A DNA stretch of 64,000 bases from Dasyornis broadbenti (Eukaryota > Chordata > Aves > Passeriformes > Dasyornithidae): assembly GCA_013397935.1 (NCBI GenBank), contig VZRN01011464.1, forward strand, positions 2,339,939-2,403,938, given 5' to 3'. This document shows, piece after piece, positions 49,201-63,100 of the stretch (position 1 is the first letter of the stretch; every line of letters begins with the position of its first letter). The notes under the pieces are model-generated. The model did not search any database. It worked only from the letters and a program-made list of their open reading frames with translations, and had not been told where the DNA came from. A program made the position numbers and the translations under genes.

Positions 49201-52200
49201 TCGGGACTCTCAGTGCCTGCCTGCAGGCACAGCAGAAAGCAGCTGGCTTTATGCTCTGCAGGCTGCCCAAGGACTGCTCCCTGCAATGTGAAACCCAGGC
49301 AGCCCCATCGGAGGGTTACCCATCCCTAATAACATGCCAGACGCAACACTGCTGACACACGCCAGTTCACAGCTCCGGTTTTCCAGCAGGGGTAAATGTG
49401 GGAAGGGAATGGGCTTGAGGCAATATCTATGTGGCTATTGAAGTTAACTTCAATAATATAGCAAAATAATATAGCAAAAATATTCTTAATCTTAAAGGTT
49501 ATAGTAACATTGGGCTGAGGGCTGGTTACTCAAGATTATTCAAACAACTTGCTAGAAAAAAATCTACAGTAACTTACAGCAACACACACATCCCCACCAA
49601 CCTGTGCAAAAAGTAGAAGGAACAAAACCCATGGACTGCAAAAGTCAGGGATTTTTCCCAATAAAAGGTAAACAGACATGAAGATAAATTCAGAACCTGT
49701 CCACTGACATTTAATATTTTTTGTAGTATCAGAAAGAATGCTGCACCACAACAAATAATGTACAGCTGTGCACAGAGAATCTTGTTTACAAGCATGGTGT
49801 CACTCCAATATTAAATATGACTCTTCATGTTCTACTTTGTTTCAGCCAAAATCTACTACAAACTTCACAGGGGAAAATTATGAGGGGGTGGGGGTGGGTC
49901 TGTGAGAGAGAAATGACAGAGGTCTGTATCCTGATGAAGTTTTGATTAAATTACCATTTGAAAGTGCACAAACTTATGTGATATATTCCAGTTGATTGAT
50001 TGTTAGCCCTATGTAAGAGACAATTCCATCATCTGTCACTTTTTGGTAACTGAAATTCATGTTTGAAAATCCTTTCTCAGAGAACTTACAAAAGTACGGT
50101 TTCTAAAATATTTTGGCAATACAGACCAAGCAAATAAATAGAAATCATTGGTAAATTATCAAGAGAGGCCAAAGTGTTTTAATATGTCTATTCACCAAGA
50201 ATATAGGCTTTAAAAACAACATGAAACGACATGAAATATACCCTAAAAATTTTTCCATCACTCAGCAACTGAGTTGCTCCTTTCCCCACTGTACTTTATG
50301 AGCCTGAGGCTGACAACACAACAGTCCTAGAAGCAGCATAATTTTGTAAGTAGAGGAGGAAATAGGAGTCTGTGGGGTGGTTTGCAGAGCAGCAAGAATA
50401 AGGAGATAATGCTAAGAAAGGATCCCTACCTTGACATTGTCTTGATGGTTACCCTGTTTTGATAGCCTTAGTTGTCCCTTTTTGCAAACTCACAATTTAA
50501 ATGTTTTTGCTTCAGAAACTGCCAGAGATTCTTGTGTCATTAATGTCATCTGGAATAAGAAGCTAAATACATCACAGACATTAGACTTGCAGCCTTCCTA
50601 AGCAGTCAGGGACTGTAAGGCGCAAATTCGACAACAGGCTCTGCTTATCAGGGGCTATTAAGGACATCGCTGAGCACTCTCTGACAACCAGACCTGGAAA
50701 CTGGTGCTTCATGCAGGTCTGCAAACCACAGCAAAGACACATCCCCAGGAGTGCTGTGGAGTGCACAGAACCCACATGTGCCCAAGCCAGGGTGAGCAAA
50801 CCCCACTCCCTGCAGCTGCTCTGGGGGACAGAGGCCAACAGGAGCTGCTCAATCTCCTGCCACACACAGCAACTCAAGGTAATGCGCTTTTAGAGAAAAA
50901 CACACAAAGCCAAAATGCCTGCTTGGAGTGACGAGGGCTGGCAGGAGATTAGTGATTAATCTTCGTTGTTAGTAAAAATCAGAACACTTTCCACAAGCCT
51001 CACTTTCAAGTAGCTACTGCAATTTCTTCATATGGCAAAGGACTAAACCCCCTTAAAAAAAAAAAAAGAAAACAGAAAATCCCACCAAAACAAATAAACC
51101 AAAATAACCCTCAAAAATTAAATGAAGCTATCACACATTTAAAACATTCAAATTTAACAGCCCATAGCCCCCATACCCCATCCTTATTTACAAAGCAGGA
51201 ATACTGCTAATGTAGCTTAATGGATAGACAAAGAGAAACATCCACACCGTAGTGTGTCTTCCTTGTGTGGAAAGTGCAAATGCCCCAGGTGAGGTTAGGA
51301 AACAAATGTCATATCTAAATCATACTTCTTTTTCTGTCCTATTCAGAGTTAAACTGTGTTAAAATTCTCAAGGACCTCACTGAGGTCAGTGGGTCAAACC
51401 TAGTCCAAATCTGAACAACAGACTGAGAACCTGCTCTCAACACACTTTCTGATTTTATTCCATTTAACTCTAATATTTTCATAGAGTTATTCCTGATTTA
51501 CATCATATGCCACAAAATCCCAATCTAAATTTTAACTGATGAGAATCATGGGCACTATATATTCCACCTTTTCAGTTCCAAGCTTACCTATTTCTTAGAA
51601 GTCTCAGCTTTCAGAAAAACTTTGAATTATGTTTATTGCAATCACATTCCTATATTATGCTAATTAATATTCACTTGTCTTCTTTCACAAATAGATTATT
51701 AATTAGAATGACCTAATCAGAACAAAAGCAAAATCAAAACAAATGAATGCATCTCAAAAATACATGCTTTAGGCAGACTTTGGTTTTTATGTCCCAAATG
51801 GAGGAAATACAGTTAACTCCCCATTACCCAGGACAACAATAGACTGAGACATCACGGATAACAACAGTAATTTGGAGCCCCTCTAATTTTCTTCCAGGAA
51901 ACTTTCACTTTAGTGAAATGATTCCAGGTAGAATAAGGATTATTCTAGATAGAATGATTGTTTCAGAGGCTGAGACCAACACAAGATAATACAGTTATGT
52001 TAATGTACCTTCACAATGATAAGACCTCACAAAATCTCAAGGAAAGCATGACAAACTCACTGACAGTTTGAAGAAATGACTCTGACAAAGAAGAGAGTTG
52101 TCAGGTCTATGGAGAATGTTTCTTGTCTTTTCTCTGTGAAAGGCCATGACAACTGTGAAGAATGAGAAGAAGAGATGAGCACAGCAAATACACAGCTATT

Positions 52201-53189
52201 ATTTGGAAGACAAACAAACAGTCCTGGAAATATAGTTGTTAGATAGAGCATAGCTTTCAAAATACTTGTGTTTCAATTTCTGGAAATTTAACAGCAATGG
52301 TAATATTTTAGTAATAAAATGCATGAGGTATGTTTTATTATTTCCCTCACCAAATAAGTCAGTCTCAGAAGATTATTTTTTTGTTAAAAATAAACTTGAA
52401 GAACAGCAGCACATAGGCTTGGCCTTTACACAAGGAGAAAGGGTAAATCATGGCCACACAGGTGCATGCTGCACATACCAGGCAGCCAAAGAACCAGGTT
52501 AGATAGAAACACTGCCACCAAATTTCCCAATAAATGAATCTTAACATCTCAAGAATGTGTGAAGCCCACTCCAAAACTCTGATTTACCTCGGGGAGAAAT
52601 ACCCACAGCTCCTCAAAGGATAGGATCTGCACACAGAGGGAACTGGCTCCATCCAAAGCAAGGTGTGCTGCTAGAAGGCATTGCAAGTATGCACTTTCAG
52701 GAAAAAAGGGCTCCCTAAGGAGTCAAGACTGCTCTGTAGCCGAGGAGACAGAGTGCACACAGATACATGCATTCATATACACAGCAGAACACAGGCAGCG
52801 AGGCATGAAGGCAATGCAGGCTTTCAGTGAATCACATAGACTGACTGAGAAGCCAAAGATGAGGGAGAAACAACATTACAGGGGTAGCATTTATGTGCTA
52901 CTGGGAGAAAAAGAGAGAGAGAATAATTTGGCTGTTGCAAGAAAAGTAGATGCAGGCAAGAAAAAATGGCTTCATCTCATGGGATGCCCTAAAATTTATT
53001 TTTTAATTAAAAATGACACCTACGGATTTTAAAACCATCTGTAGCACAACAAATACATACATAATTATTGCTGTCTCTGCATACATCAATACATCTATAA
53101 AAGAATAAAAATATACAGGAAACAGAATATCCCTCTATCCCCATTTTTATAATATGCAACAAAATAAACTAAATTTACATGATGTTATA
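46282..53189 (-). other. PRKAR2B intron 1, 3' part
   Basis: About 6.9 kb of intron. GC-richer patches at about 49090-49330 and 50590-50900 give many overlapping short frames on both strands, a sign of composition and not of coding. A palindrome lies at 49436-49455. Poly-A at about 51055-51068. No gene, exon 1 or repeat family was recognised. Confidence 0.65.
49436..49480. repeat. 20-bp perfect palindrome plus 13-bp tandem duplication
   Basis: TATTGAAGTTAACTTCAATA (49436-49455) is its own reverse complement. It is followed by two copies of AATAATATAGCAA (about 49452-49477). A local rearrangement or slippage product is the simplest explanation. Confidence 0.85.
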
Positions 53190-54110
53190 GTCCTAAAATG
53201 CAGTTTGTTTTCTGGGCTGCCAGCACACACTGTGGGGTCATGTTGAGTTTCTCATCTGCCAACACTCCCAAGTCTTCCTTCTTGGCACAGCTTGCAATCC
53301 AATTGCCGCCCAGCCTGTACTTGTGCTTCAGATTGCCCTGACACAGGTGCAGCACCTTGCACTCAGCTGTGTTGAACTTCATGAGGTTCTCACAGACCCA
53401 CCTCTCACCTGTAAAGGTCGCTCTGGATCCCTTACCTCCAGTATGACAGCACCACACAGCTCGGTGGTGTTGGCAAACTTGCCAAGGGTGTACTCGATCC
53501 CCGACACTGCAAAGGTGTTAAACAGCACCGGTCCTTATACTGATCTGTGAGGAACACCAGCCCTCACTGCTCTTGTTGGTGAGAACAAAGTCCAGCATAG
53601 AACCTCTCCTTGTTGGCTCCTCTGTCACTTGGAGGAGTTCCCATCAGGGCATTCCAGGAATCTCCTGGATTGCTTATGCTCTGTTGTGTTGTCCTTCCAA
53701 AAGATATCGGGGTGGATGAAGTCCCCAGAGAACATCAGGATTTCTGAATGTGAGAACATCATGGAGAACCTCATGTGCTTCCTGGCCTGGCAGCTGTAGC
53801 AGATCCCCACTGCAATGTCACCTCTCCCTGCCCTCCTTTAATCCTGACCCAAAGGCTCTCGGTTGGCTCCTCTTTCCCCGCAGACTTTGCTCCATGCACT
53901 CCAGCTGGTCATTGGCATAGAGGGTAACACCCTCCCCTCATCTCTCCTGCCTGTCCTTCCTAAAGAGCTGTGTCCTTCCATTCCAGCACTCCAGACACAG
54001 GAGACATCCCAGGACACAAGATCACAGCCCTGCAGGTGTGTGCGCATCTCTGCCTCCTCTTGCTTATCCCCTGTGCTGTGTGCGCTTGCATGGGGGCAGT
54101 GAAGTTGGGT
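53190..54110 (-). mobile_element. CR1 LINE with internal deletion (endonuclease joined to RT C-terminus)
   Basis: Minus strand. The endonuclease portion shows DRQER, LYANDQLECME (about 53900) and HNRA or TEHKQSRRFLECPDGNSS (about 53640-53700). It is followed near 53460-53540 by KFANTTELCG (equivalent to KFADDTKL) and then the RT tail in an open frame at 53457-53185, with NLMKFNTAECKVLHLCQGN, KYRLGGNW, KEDLGVLADEKLNMTPQCVL and AAQKTN. The central RT, including the catalytic block, is missing, so the copy is non-autonomous. Both ends are truncated. It has the same orientation as the host gene. Confidence 0.92.
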
Positions 54111-57100
54111 CCCCAGTGAAACCAGCTTGCTGGCTGGAGTTATGCTGCAAGTTGTTTATTTAACCTGCCAGAACACAAACCTTTAAAGGGATGTAAAGAA
54201 GTCTCTCCTACTTTATCAGGTAAAGAGATTTCAACTCTTATGAATAATTGATGCTGTATGTAATACAAACATTGAAAATAAAAAGATGAAATGCGTGCCT
54301 CATACATTAGACCAATGACCCAACACAGTGAAATGGGCTGTCACAGCCCATTTTTGGGAATCAAACACTGATCTTTTCCCACCCAAGCAGCTTGATCAAG
54401 ATTTTGGGCTTTTTCAGGTATTTTTAAGTTTTTTAATCTATCCTTTCAGATTAATGTCCCATATTTAAACAATAAAATGAAGATGTTGATGAATTTTTTT
54501 ATCTTAAATGTGCATCCCGTTACTTACCATGTTTGCCCTTAGAAATTAATCCTTGTTATTGCTTGTGACCAGTATACGTGGTCATTATCTCATTAAAAGT
54601 AATCAGTGATCTAGGTAAGAGGGGGAAAATACATATAATCAACAACACTATTTCTGATCTTCTGTTATACCACAAGGTGAAAAAGTTAATTTGTGTTACA
54701 ATTTGTCTAGACACAAGCTGAAACTGTATTCCTGTGTGGAAATCCTGGTTTGGAGTACTTGCTGCCCTCAACCCCAAGTTACTCAGGAGAAACGATGAAA
54801 AGTAGTAACATGTATGAGAGAAGATTTCTACCCATCAGAGACAATACCTTTTAAAAGCAAAACTGAGACTAAAATACCAATGGAATAAATGTATGAGGGA
54901 GATCAGCCTTCCCAGGCTGTGCCCTGGGCTACAAAGACCCAATCGTTCCCACACAGCCTTGACCCAGGACCTGCAGCCCTGCTTCAGCTGGTCACCAGCT
55001 ATTGATTCTGTTTTGTACAATTTACTGAACTGCCTATTTCTGCGTCAGCAGAGTGGGTTGGGTTTTTTAGTTGGTTAGGTTGTTTTCTTTTAACATGATC
55101 ACTACACCCAACACAATTTGCAGTAACATCCTTCTTTGCTAATTTATTACCATCTCCCAAGGGATATTCTGCTGTAGCCAGAGTATAGTTTACAATTGCT
55201 ACCAAACAATCCAACATAAAACGTCAGTAATGCTTACCTTACCATCTCTAAATGGCTTCTTTTCACTCGAAATTTCATAAGCTATTTTAGGAATATTATG
55301 GTTATTTGCTTTCTAACACTGCTGCGTAGGCATTTTGATCCATTTCATGTTCTTTTCTGCTTTCTAATTTTGCTGCCTGGAGCATATATACTAATGTATG
55401 CATGTTCCCTATCAGAACAGGAGGAAAACTGGTCATTCTGCCAAAGCTCTACCAGCATTGCCCAGATCAGTTGGGTAGTGCTGCTCATCTGTAAAGGATC
55501 AAATTGACATAATTGCTTCAGGTTCACCATCTCATAGAATACAAAATCTGTACCTGTCCTTGAATCAATATTTTTGTCAAACTGAAAACTAGAGCACTGA
55601 AGATTTTACATGAAAGGCCTGTTCCCATGATTTCCTTCCCTTAACCATTACATAACAGTGCTTTGGGTCCTTTTTGGGGGGGTTTGGTTTGTTTGATTGG
55701 TTTATTTTTTACAAAATTTTGGTCTATGTCTTTTGCCACTTGACAGTACCTGCAAGATGTATTTATTACAAAGGAAAAGCATTGCAATCTCAGTCATGGA
55801 AGTGGGCTGGAGAACATGTCAGTATTCTTCTCTGAAGGAGTGCACCTTTGTGTAGAGTTTATAATTATCTCATCTATTTTATATCATTTGACAATGGTGA
55901 ACATAACTGCTTTCTCCCATACACATTCATACTACCCATGTTTAATCTAAAGCCTCAAACCTTTTAAGACTCAGGCTTTCCTACAATTTTTCATGTTTTT
56001 GTCACTTTGCTAATAGGTTATTACAACAAATCCTACATAGGCAAACACCGTTAAAACTTTCTGAAGCGAAGATTTTATACAAAGACTCTACCTGGTTCCT
56101 AGGACTACCTTGGCAGAAATGTGTGGTACAAAATACCTTGATGAAGAAGTATATGAATATGTAAAATCTGCAATCTGCATTGCCTGCTTATTCACTTCCT
56201 GGTGAAATGCAAGATTTTGGACTTGATGCATATTTTAAAGTTTGCATATTTTAAGAACATTACGTACTTAAAGGGAGTTTCTCTTGCATTCATGATAATT
56301 CATTCTCAGCTATTCAGATCTAAAATAGATGATTTTGTTAGCTTTCAGATTATGAGGCAAAGCACACATTTTCCACACTTGGTTTTAGATACAGGCTGAG
56401 AGATGTACCTCATCAGAAACACAGTGACTGTAAATGAAAAATTTTTTTAAAAGCTCAAATCCCAAATGTTACTGCTTTAATATGATGAGAATGGAATTGA
56501 CACTGTTCCAGGAAAAAAAAAAAAATGGAAGAAGATCCAACCAAACAATAAATACCAGCATCTAACTAGGAAAGTCATGACCAAAAAGAAAAGCTCTTAA
56601 GGAATATTCTGTCCTCAATTCTACCACATAAAAGAAGCTTGCAGGTGATACTGACAGCAGGATGGTGCTTCCATGACTGCAGTGTGCTGACTAATGAAAC
56701 ATCTAACAGCCCACAGGCAGAGCCTATCACCTGTTTCCCAGTCAGATGTCCCATTGGTTTAACTACAAATAACATAATTCCCACCTTTAGACAAACTGTC
56801 CGTTGTCTGGCGGCCAACAAAATCAGTTGGTGAAACAACAGCAAAATGAACAAATCCCAGTGACCCCCCACCATCTAGGAAGGAACACATCTACTGAAGT
56901 CACTTGGTGTCTGACACCTTCCCCACGCTCAGATCCCACAGGTCTGTGTGTGGCTTCTGAAAACAGGTTTGGGATACTTCTGGGTTTTATCTGTTTCTAG
57001 TTAATGCTGGTACTCAGGCTGCAGACTTGGGCAACATCAGCAACAAAAGCCTGGGCTACCAAAAACTAGTGTAGGAATCTGAGCGTTCAAGTCAAAGGTA

Positions 57101-59271
57101 GAAGAGAAAGGAGGGAAGAGAAAGAAGACAAAATCCAAAATATTTCACCATTCACTTTCCATATATGTGCAATGCTGAATTACTGCAAGCAGCTATTGGG
57201 GATTACAGTGAAGCTGTTGGCCAGAGCATCCTTCATGATTTGGCCTTTACAGCTCTCAGGGGCAAGTGAACAAAGCACAGCTGGTGCTGGCAGCTGCACT
57301 CACTCCAACATAGGCCTTGGATACCATGACAATATCTGCTCTCACATGTAGGACAATATGACAAGTTTGTAACAAGTCTAAGCAGAAGGTGAGACACAGA
57401 TTCAACTTGAATAATACAGGCATCCACCTCCCTTTTAGACAGTCAAAAGCACTATCCACATCTACAAGACCACTCAAGATGCCCTAAATATAGAAACCCC
57501 AGGTGTGATTCAGGCTGACCTTAATGAATGTCTGTATGAGACAAGGAAGGGCATAGAGAAATCCACCAAAGAATCCCTAGTGAAACTGATACCTAAGAGA
57601 CTCCACAAATCTCCACAGGCTTAATCTTGAGTTAGCTGCATGCTGGCCTGTTGACATTGCTTCAGCAGCAATGCAACCAGAGGCCACTGGAGACACATGA
57701 GATCTGCCAGAGCAACCGAGGAACTGCAAATAACAATGAAAATACACCAACAATGAGCTACCGTGTCTTACAATAAAACAAATTATTATTCTCTCTATTG
57801 ATAAAGAGCCACACAAAGGAATGCCACACTGACACCCTGCCAAAAATCAACTGAGGATCTTGCAAATGGCAGCTCTAAAACTGTACAGCTGGCTGTCATT
57901 TTCCCCTGAACTGGGCAGGTAGAGAATGGTGGCAATTAGGGCTATCTACTTTACAAGCGACAAAGCAGGACTCGGACCATTGTCTTGTCATAGCTAGCAA
58001 CAGAACAAAGGGCAAACAGAGCATGGAGCTCATCTCCATGATAACACCATCCTGGTCCTGAAATTGCCCCTCAAATGGTTAGCTCTCAGTTTTCAAACAT
58101 GGTACCCCCGTTGTCGCTCCCTCTCTTCTCACAAATGTAGGCCTGCAGAACATTTTATAACTCACAGCACAGTATGTTGCACAGCCCAGTTTCTGTCTTG
58201 TACTCAGTCATGTTACAACTGTGCTGGCATTTATATGACCATGATCAAACACAGACCCGAGCTGCTGTATGTGACTGTCCCAGTGCCAATATGCAAACAG
58301 CAACTAGTATATGTATATATGGCATAATGCCTTTGTTTAGCACCTTTTTCCAGGCCTACACTAATATCACATTGTTCTGCTCTTTCACAGTAATAACTCA
58401 ATACTTCCCAAGAACATTCCAGGACTACACCTCAGACTATAGAGAATGAACAGAGAGCTCAGTTGCCTAACTTGGTGTGGAGATTTTTGTGCCCCAAAGG
58501 TAAAATTTGTGTATACTGGTGCTAAATTTTGCCACTTGATCCCCTTTATGTATCTTGTCTTTATTCTCAAACTGCTTCCTACCTGTGCCTCAAGTATGGA
58601 ATTTTTGAGGCTGAGTAACTCTTTTTCAAGGGAATGGAGAGGTCAAAGAGATCCCATAGCTGAATAGACCTTATGGACAGGTTAATAGGACATGTCTTTT
58701 CTGTCCTGAACCAATTGATTCATGTAAGTGAGGTGAAGAGTGGCAAAGGAAACTGCAGACACCAATTTATTTCAGTACCTTCTGTTGTGTTAATGCAAAA
58801 CAGAGGTTACTGGTAGCACCTCAACAAACAGTATAGATACAAAGATCTACCTTCTATCATTTCTTTTCCTGATACTGCAGTAGCATTAAAAACATTGTAC
58901 AATGTAAAACTAAATCCCATTACATCTTTCAGCTCCATTACTTGTGGATCACATTCAGAAATGTCTAGTAATGGCAAGTAGTGGATTTTTCAGCCCTTCT
59001 CCATTTTGCTAAATAGTTTGGGCACCATTTGAAAAGTTGCATCTGTTTTAAGTAAACTTCAGCATCACAGTCACTTTCACACCCATTTTGTTCTTTCCCT
59101 GGCTAGCGAAACTTGAGAACATTGTCCTGATTTTCTTCAGTAACTATCTGTGACATTCCTACCAGGGGCCAACTTTCCATGACTCTTGATAGCAAAACTC
59201 TACAACAGGCTGACTAGTCATCAGGCAATGAAATAATTCTTCGCATAAAATAATGGTCTTCCAACAGAGGG

Positions 59272-59313
59272 CTTTAAAAAAAAAATCAAAAAACAAACCA
59301 AAACCAAACAAAA
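59272..59313. repeat. A-rich / ACAAA low-complexity tract
   Basis: Starts with an A10 run, then degenerate CAAA/ACCAAA units. It may be a decayed simple repeat; no retroelement was recognised on its 5' side. Confidence 0.7.
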
Positions 59314-60103
59314 CCTACTATGCTCCCACTTGGGATTCAAAATTACATGTGATAATGACACCATTACCTGAAAAACAGCTAAAACCCACCATAACAAATA
59401 ACATGAGTCATGACCCAAAGACCCCTTCCCTCTAGACCCATACAAGAAATCCAACATACACATTTTCACACTGTTTATTTACACTTACCTACCTGGGAAG
59501 ATGATCCAAGATTTGGGTAGTGAACAGGAATAAACAGAGCCAGAATAAAGGCAGACTAGCAGATGCAGAAGATCTGCAATCTTGCTCATACTCTCTGCTT
59601 TGGGAAACAGCAGAAATGCTTTAATCTGTGTTGGACAAAGTGCTATTTGTCCTACCAGTGTCTTCCCCCAACCCACACAGAATTTCAAGAAATTCTATTT
59701 CCTTCATAGCAGATAACAGAAAACGTCCAGAATGCAATAAAAAGGGAAAACAAAAAACTAAGGAATGACCCTGCCTGACTGGGTACACAGCTGACTAACA
59801 ACCCACACCTTGGCAAAAAAAAAAATGCCCTACTTTCCAGGCTATTCCATATTCCAAGGGCAAGCATTAAAAATTCTTCTCCTGAAGCCAAGACAACGTG
59901 CAAACAAGCATGTTAAAAAGCAGACAGGGCACCTGACTCTGGCCTAGTGATCTGGATATTCAAGTGTCCACAAAAATAGGTTAGAGTTTCTTCTTTGACT
60001 TACTGGAACATGCATGCTTTATATTAAATCCTCAGGGGAAAGAAACCCCAATCCATTTTTGTAAATAAAATTGCAATTTTCTAACATTTCTGCCTTGCTT
60101 TCT

Positions 60104-60130
60104 CAAAACAAACAAACAAACAAAAAAAAC
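60104..60130. repeat. (CAAA)n simple repeat
   Basis: A run of CAAA units ending in a short A-run. Low complexity only. Confidence 0.85.
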
Positions 60131-63100
60131 CCTCCCAAAATGCACACAGACTGCTTTAGGAAGTTTCTGAAATAAAAGGACACTTAATTCATAAACCAAG
60201 ATAAATATTACTTTTCATTTACATTCCCAGCATCCACATTAGGTTATTACAAGAGAAGATAAGGAGTTTGAAATTATTTTGGACAAGAAAAAAAATAGAT
60301 GAATTCTACTTTTTGTCCTAATACTGGATTAAAAAAAAACCCCACAAAGTTACAAACAAGGACAATTTTATTTTCTTTTTTAAAAAAGATAGTGACTTAA
60401 GACTGAAAATTTATTCACCTTTTGTAGGCTGGGTCAATACATGACCTTTATTTTAAGTGTGACCAGAAGAGCACAAGATTTAATGCAGGATTCTTGTAAC
60501 AGTTATATGGCAGGAGCCCATATTAAAAGGCACAAGCCCCTTTTGTGTAAACACTTTGGCAAATGACAGTATGAGTTAGGAATATCAAGCAGTGCAATCT
60601 CTTCAGTGTCCAGACAAGACAGTTCTGCATTTCCCTCATGTAAGGTTGAGCTGGTGCCAGACAGCTCGGGTTGAGAAGGACTGACTGTGGCGTGTGCAGC
60701 CCTCCAAGGCCATCCCCAGCATATCCCACTCCCTACAAAAGCTGATCCCATTTGGGGTAGCTGCTGGCCAGGCAAAGAGCTTTGCCTTTTTGTCTTGCCT
60801 CAGGCTCATGCAGAGCTTCCATCCGCAGTGTGCCCTATGTGTCTACACCCCACTCCCCAGAGGGTTCCTGCCCTTTTGGGGCCATGCTCTTCTTTCCATT
60901 AGAGCACAAAGCTATGCTCACCAACAATCTTGCCAGCACTCTTCTGTGGGAAAACCTGGAAGAAGTCAAGCTGGCCCAGATATCATCTGTGTAGGACAAT
61001 GGCAAAATTCTCTAAAGTTTTCTTGGCTTTATTACACTTTTAAGGTCAACCTTTGTAGCCTAACAAAGCCATATAGATCTCCTCTATTTACAAGGGCGTT
61101 GCCAATTGCTCAGCTACTCCTCCATTTTTCAGTAAAAGACAAATCCATTTTCTGTATTTAGCTAGAAAAAAGTGATGCATCAGATAAAAATGTCCTGAAT
61201 TACAGCATCAGCTGGGCCCTGGACTGCAAGATATAGAAGCCTTTTCAAGTATTGTAGACGAACAATGCTACATGAGTCCTTCACAACCCTTCACACACAG
61301 TGCTACAAGGTCCCAGCAAGCTGGGAATGGCAAATATTCCATTTCACCAAGTTACAGGCACCAGCACAAACTACTCAAAGGCACACAGCAAGGCTGCGAC
61401 ACACATGAAGACTTAACCTAATTTGTCTTAGTTCTCCGAGTCCTATTTTTAATTTGTGGATCATTCTTCTTCCTTAAAGGATACTTATCAAGGGATGAGA
61501 TTATAATAGACCAAACCTTAGCCTTCAGTCCAAATTCCTTTGTTTTGTGGATTTCATCCAGACCCACAGAGTATTAAAATAAATTTTTCCCACAATTTTT
61601 AAATTTCTCTTGTGACTGGTAAGATATGGGAAATTACCCTCGGTTACTATACTACATCATTCATAATCATTTAAAAATGTTTTTATCACTGATCTGATGG
61701 ACTACAAGAGCTTAATCAGGCCAGTCTACAAAAAGCAGACACATATGTATTTTCTAAAGCATATATTTTCAAAGGCACTGTAGGTCTTCCTGTATCATGA
61801 CTTTACATTTCTAGATTTATAGATGAACACTACCCAGTTTTACAGACATGACAATAATTCTGATAAATATGTGTCTTTCATTTGTTTCACACCTCCAGCG
61901 CAAAATTCTCTTTTTTGCTTTTAAACCAAGAAGTTACTTAGAAATCAAACAACTTCCTTAAAATATGTATGATCTGACCAAAACAAAACAGCAGTCAAAT
62001 AAAAGTCATACATATTATCCTAGATATCAAAACTACTGATCACCAAAAATATTTTTTTTAAAAACTGAGAACTATGATTAAACTTTCTTTTGATACAAAT
62101 AGAAAAAAAGTGACAGTTTTGTGTCCAGTGCCAAGTTTCACCTGACATTCTCACTGGAATTTGTGTAACTTTCCAACTACAGACTACACAACTTCGATTT
62201 TCTTTCCACTCCCTAAAGTACTGTCAGTTATATGCATCTGATCCTCACTCTAGGAACACAGAACCTTATGTCAAAGAACAACTACACTAAGAGAAGTTAT
62301 CCTTAGAAAATATTGCAACTGTTCAATCTCTAATACACAATTAATTTGTGCAAGAAAATCATGAGGCTAGTTTCAGGGGGTAAAAAATTCTACCTGAAAT
62401 GTACTGCATTGAAAGTTCTCACTGAGACGAAAGCTAAATTCACCCCTTCAACAAAAAAAAAAAAAAAAGGTAGTCCTACAGCTCTATAAACTTGTCCCAG
62501 AATGCAGAGCACAAGTTAAACAATGTCAGTTCCTAGCCAGAAGTAAATATTAAGTAGGGTTTCCGGAATAAATGTGTAAATCTTACTGGCTCTGCCTTTA
62601 CATTTTTAAAACAGCACATATGTTTATATTCTGACCTTTGTACATTTCCCAAATGAAAACAAAAACTTGTAAGTAATACTTTTCAGCAATAACCAGGCTC
62701 CCATTACTTTCCGAGTGTCAGTCACAGTCAGGTAACTGCTCCAAATGTCACAGCAATTATATTTCTATACTTGATATTTACAAAGAAAGAGTGTTGTTCC
62801 ACATAACCTGGCCTGTCAATTTGAAATTGGTTTCAGCACAAACCATTCAAACACTGGAAACAAGCAAGGACAATTTCATTTTGCAATTGATATATCAATT
62901 CCTTAACAAAAGGAAAAACTGAATGTGCTCCACACTTTTCAATTGAATTTAACAATGAGAAAAGCCTCAAAGGAAAGAAGTTTCTAGTAATTTGTGAAAA
63001 AAGCTGATCTCAAACTAGTACCTATCATGAAGGACAGGTCACATAAATTCAGTCTTGGCCTGCCAACTGATCAGTGCTAGACACTCTCAACGTCAGTACT

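Noticed and set aside
49883..49905. Possible G-quadruplex (GAGGGGGTGGGGGTGGGT)
   Set aside because: Only three G runs are close together; a fourth run is missing.
57256..57477. Minus-strand frame with letters like VDVDSAFDCL, resembling an RT active region
   Set aside because: Only a short run fits; the catalytic block and spacing expected of LINE RT are missing and the flanks show no ordered RT motifs. Kept out as unproven.
60694..61161. 155-codon plus-strand frame
   Set aside because: Overlaps three other frames in a GC-richer patch; no domain or family recognised.
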